Of a DNA stretch of 7,749 bases, positions 6,836 through 7,749 are shown piece by piece. Within the stretch, counting starts at the first letter, position 1; each line of letters starts with the position of its first letter. The stretch comes from Ignavibacteriota bacterium (GTDB taxonomy: Bacteria; Bacteroidota; Ignavibacteria; Tepidaquicellales; Tepidaquicellaceae). The notes beneath the pieces were generated by a model that did no database searches, was not told where the DNA came from, and saw only the letters and a list, made by a program, of their open reading frames with translations. Location of the stretch: assembly GCA_003135995.1 (NCBI GenBank), contig PNBM01000200.1, positions 427-8,175 of the forward strand, written 5' to 3'. Both the position numbers and the translations under genes were made by a program.

Positions 6836-7613
6836 TATTGGAGTATATATTAAGAAATTAAAAACAAAACTCAACGAAGATGTTTTTTCGCCGTCTTTCA
6901 TAAGGCTGGCAAATCTATACTTCATAAACGAACAATACGAAGACTGCATAAACGTCTGCACTATTGGTCTGCAGGTCTTTCCCGATTATACAACTGCGAA
7001 AATTTTATTGATTAAAGCATTATTAAAGCTCGGATATGTAGGAGAGGCTGAATCGCTTTTCGAAGATGTTAAAAACAGAATTTTAAATCTTCAGATTTTC
7101 GAGGATATTAAAACTTCTATTAAAGATTTAAAAAATAAAACCGGGCAGGAAAGAATTTTTTATCCTGATAACATTCATCCTTCCGTCGAATTCAAAAATT
7201 ATGCTGACATAATAGACAAAATCAACGACACAAAAATGGGAATTGAATTCGAAGAATATCAGAAGTTGATTGAATCCCACGCAACTGAAACTACTATTGA
7301 TGAAGATAAATTAAATATTTTCAACGAAAAACTGCACGAGTTTAGATTTGACAGAACAAATATCAGCGGTTTAGGCAAAGCCGATATTCAGACTGAAGAA
7401 AAGAAAGAAGTAGAACCCGTCACTCCGGAAAATTTATTCCTTTCAAAAATTAAAATCCTGACTGAAACCATTGCCGATATTTACTCCCGCCAGGGATTTA
7501 TAAAAGAAGCCTTCGAAGCATATAATATCCTTTTGCAAAAAGACAACCAAAACAAAAGCCGCATCCTCGAAAAGCTAAACGAACTCGAAAGAAACCTGGG
7601 AAAAAACAAATAG
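6828..7613 (+). CDS. TPR-repeat protein co-encoded with the glycosyltransferase
   Basis: This 261-residue protein has no signal peptide or membrane segment and is probably a cytoplasmic scaffold. Two TPR-like helical pairs lie at about 21-54 and 55-88 (SFIRLANLYFINEQYEDCI and AKILLIKALLKLGYVGEAE). A third sits at about 211-244 (LTETIADIYSRQGFIKEAFEAY), followed by a charged C-terminal helix. The region between (~90-205) is acidic, poorly patterned and possibly flexible. The ATG at 6828 is preferred to the in-frame TTG at 6756: it gives an 8-base overlap with the glycosyltransferase stop (ATGAATAG), typical of coupled genes, whereas the TTG would add 24 residues inside the upstream gene's membrane-helix codons. 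The arrangement suggests it binds or organises the glycosyltransferase or another envelope component. No enzymatic motif was seen. Confidence 0.82.
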   Translation: MNSIGVYIKKLKTKLNEDVFSPSFIRLANLYFINEQYEDCINVCTIGLQVFPDYTTAKILLIKALLKLGYVGEAESLFEDVKNRILNLQIFEDIKTSIKDLKNKTGQERIFYPDNIHPSVEFKNYADIIDKINDTKMGIEFEEYQKLIESHATETTIDEDKLNIFNEKLHEFRFDRTNISGLGKADIQTEEKKEVEPVTPENLFLSKIKILTETIADIYSRQGFIKEAFEAYNILLQKDNQNKSRILEKLNELERNLGKNK

Positions 7614-7619
7614 CACTTC

Positions 7620-7675
7620 AAATGTTAAATGTTAAATGTTAAATGTTAAATGTTGAATGTTGAATATTTAATGTT
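7620..7675. repeat. Tandem heptamer array, eight AAATGTT-like units
   Basis: Eight contiguous 7-base units are visible: AAATGTT five times, then GAATGTT, GAATATT and TAATGTT. The array begins 6 bases after the TPR gene stop. The pure unit contains a stop codon every 21 bases when read through (ATG TTA AAT GTT AAA TGT TAA), so it is not coding. The perfect 5' half and decaying 3' half suggest expansion by replication slippage. Confidence 0.9.
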
Positions 7676-7685
7676 CATTGATTAT

Positions 7686-7749
7686 TGTCAACCCCGAATA
7701 CTCCACCATTTGTCATCCCCGAATGTGCGTTCTTTGCATCCCGATGTTC
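7686..7749. repeat. Short interspersed repeats of TGTCAnCCCCGAAT type, running off the window edge
   Basis: TGTCAACCCCGAAT (7686-7699) and TGTCATCCCCGAAT (7711-7724) match at 13 of 14 positions, offset by 25 bases. A degenerate third copy (TGCATCCCGATGT) lies at 7735-7747. These bases are noticeably richer in C than the surrounding intergenic DNA. They probably belong to a dispersed intergenic repeat family, but the full unit is cut by the window end. Confidence 0.6.

Noticed and set aside
7620..7749. CRISPR array at the window end
   Set aside because: The heptamers are contiguous with no spacers, and the 14-mers are too short and too few for CRISPR repeats; no cas gene is nearby.

Overview
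The window is AT-rich bacterial chromosomal DNA with all six supported genes on the + strand. It most likely comes from the Bacteroidota/Ignavibacteriota side of the FCB group. Two secreted proteins end in a type IX secretion (T9SS) type A sorting domain with the NPFNPST signature, which I associate with Ignavibacteria-like genomes. The lipoprotein resembles the Bacteroidota-type LptE. None of the gene starts has a clear Shine-Dalgarno sequence. No tRNA, rRNA, CRISPR array, integrase or transposase was seen.

Layout. Bases 1-279 are AT-rich and non-coding. Bases 280-2292 encode a secreted M1-family zinc aminopeptidase with a C-terminal T9SS domain. A hairpin follows, then 2392-3459 encodes a second secreted T9SS cargo protein of unknown function. 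A strong rho-independent terminator at 3481-3518 closes this exported-protein block.

After a short intergenic stretch with nested inverted repeats (3529-3562), a compact four-gene cluster begins. It holds a sigma-54-dependent AAA+ activator with a Fis-type helix-turn-helix (3645-4772), an LptE-like lipoprotein overlapping it by 4 bases and starting at TTG (4769-5275), a membrane-embedded processive-type GT2 glycosyltransferase (5333-6835), and a TPR protein overlapping the glycosyltransferase by 8 bases (6828-7613). The tight packing suggests one transcript. The contents suggest outer-envelope work: LPS transport to the outer membrane, polysaccharide or glycolipid synthesis, and a transcription factor that may control envelope genes.

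The last 136 bases hold a tandem array of eight AAATGTT-like heptamers, followed by short repeats of the TGTCAnCCCCGAAT type that run to the window edge. These look like a dispersed intergenic repeat family.

Overall this is mostly ordinary chromosomal content. I do not see a convincing new defence or mobile system. The most check-worthy items are the terminal repeats, the nested inverted repeats before the sigma-54 regulator, the regulator's altered sensor II motif, and the linkage of regulator, lptE, glycosyltransferase and TPR gene.
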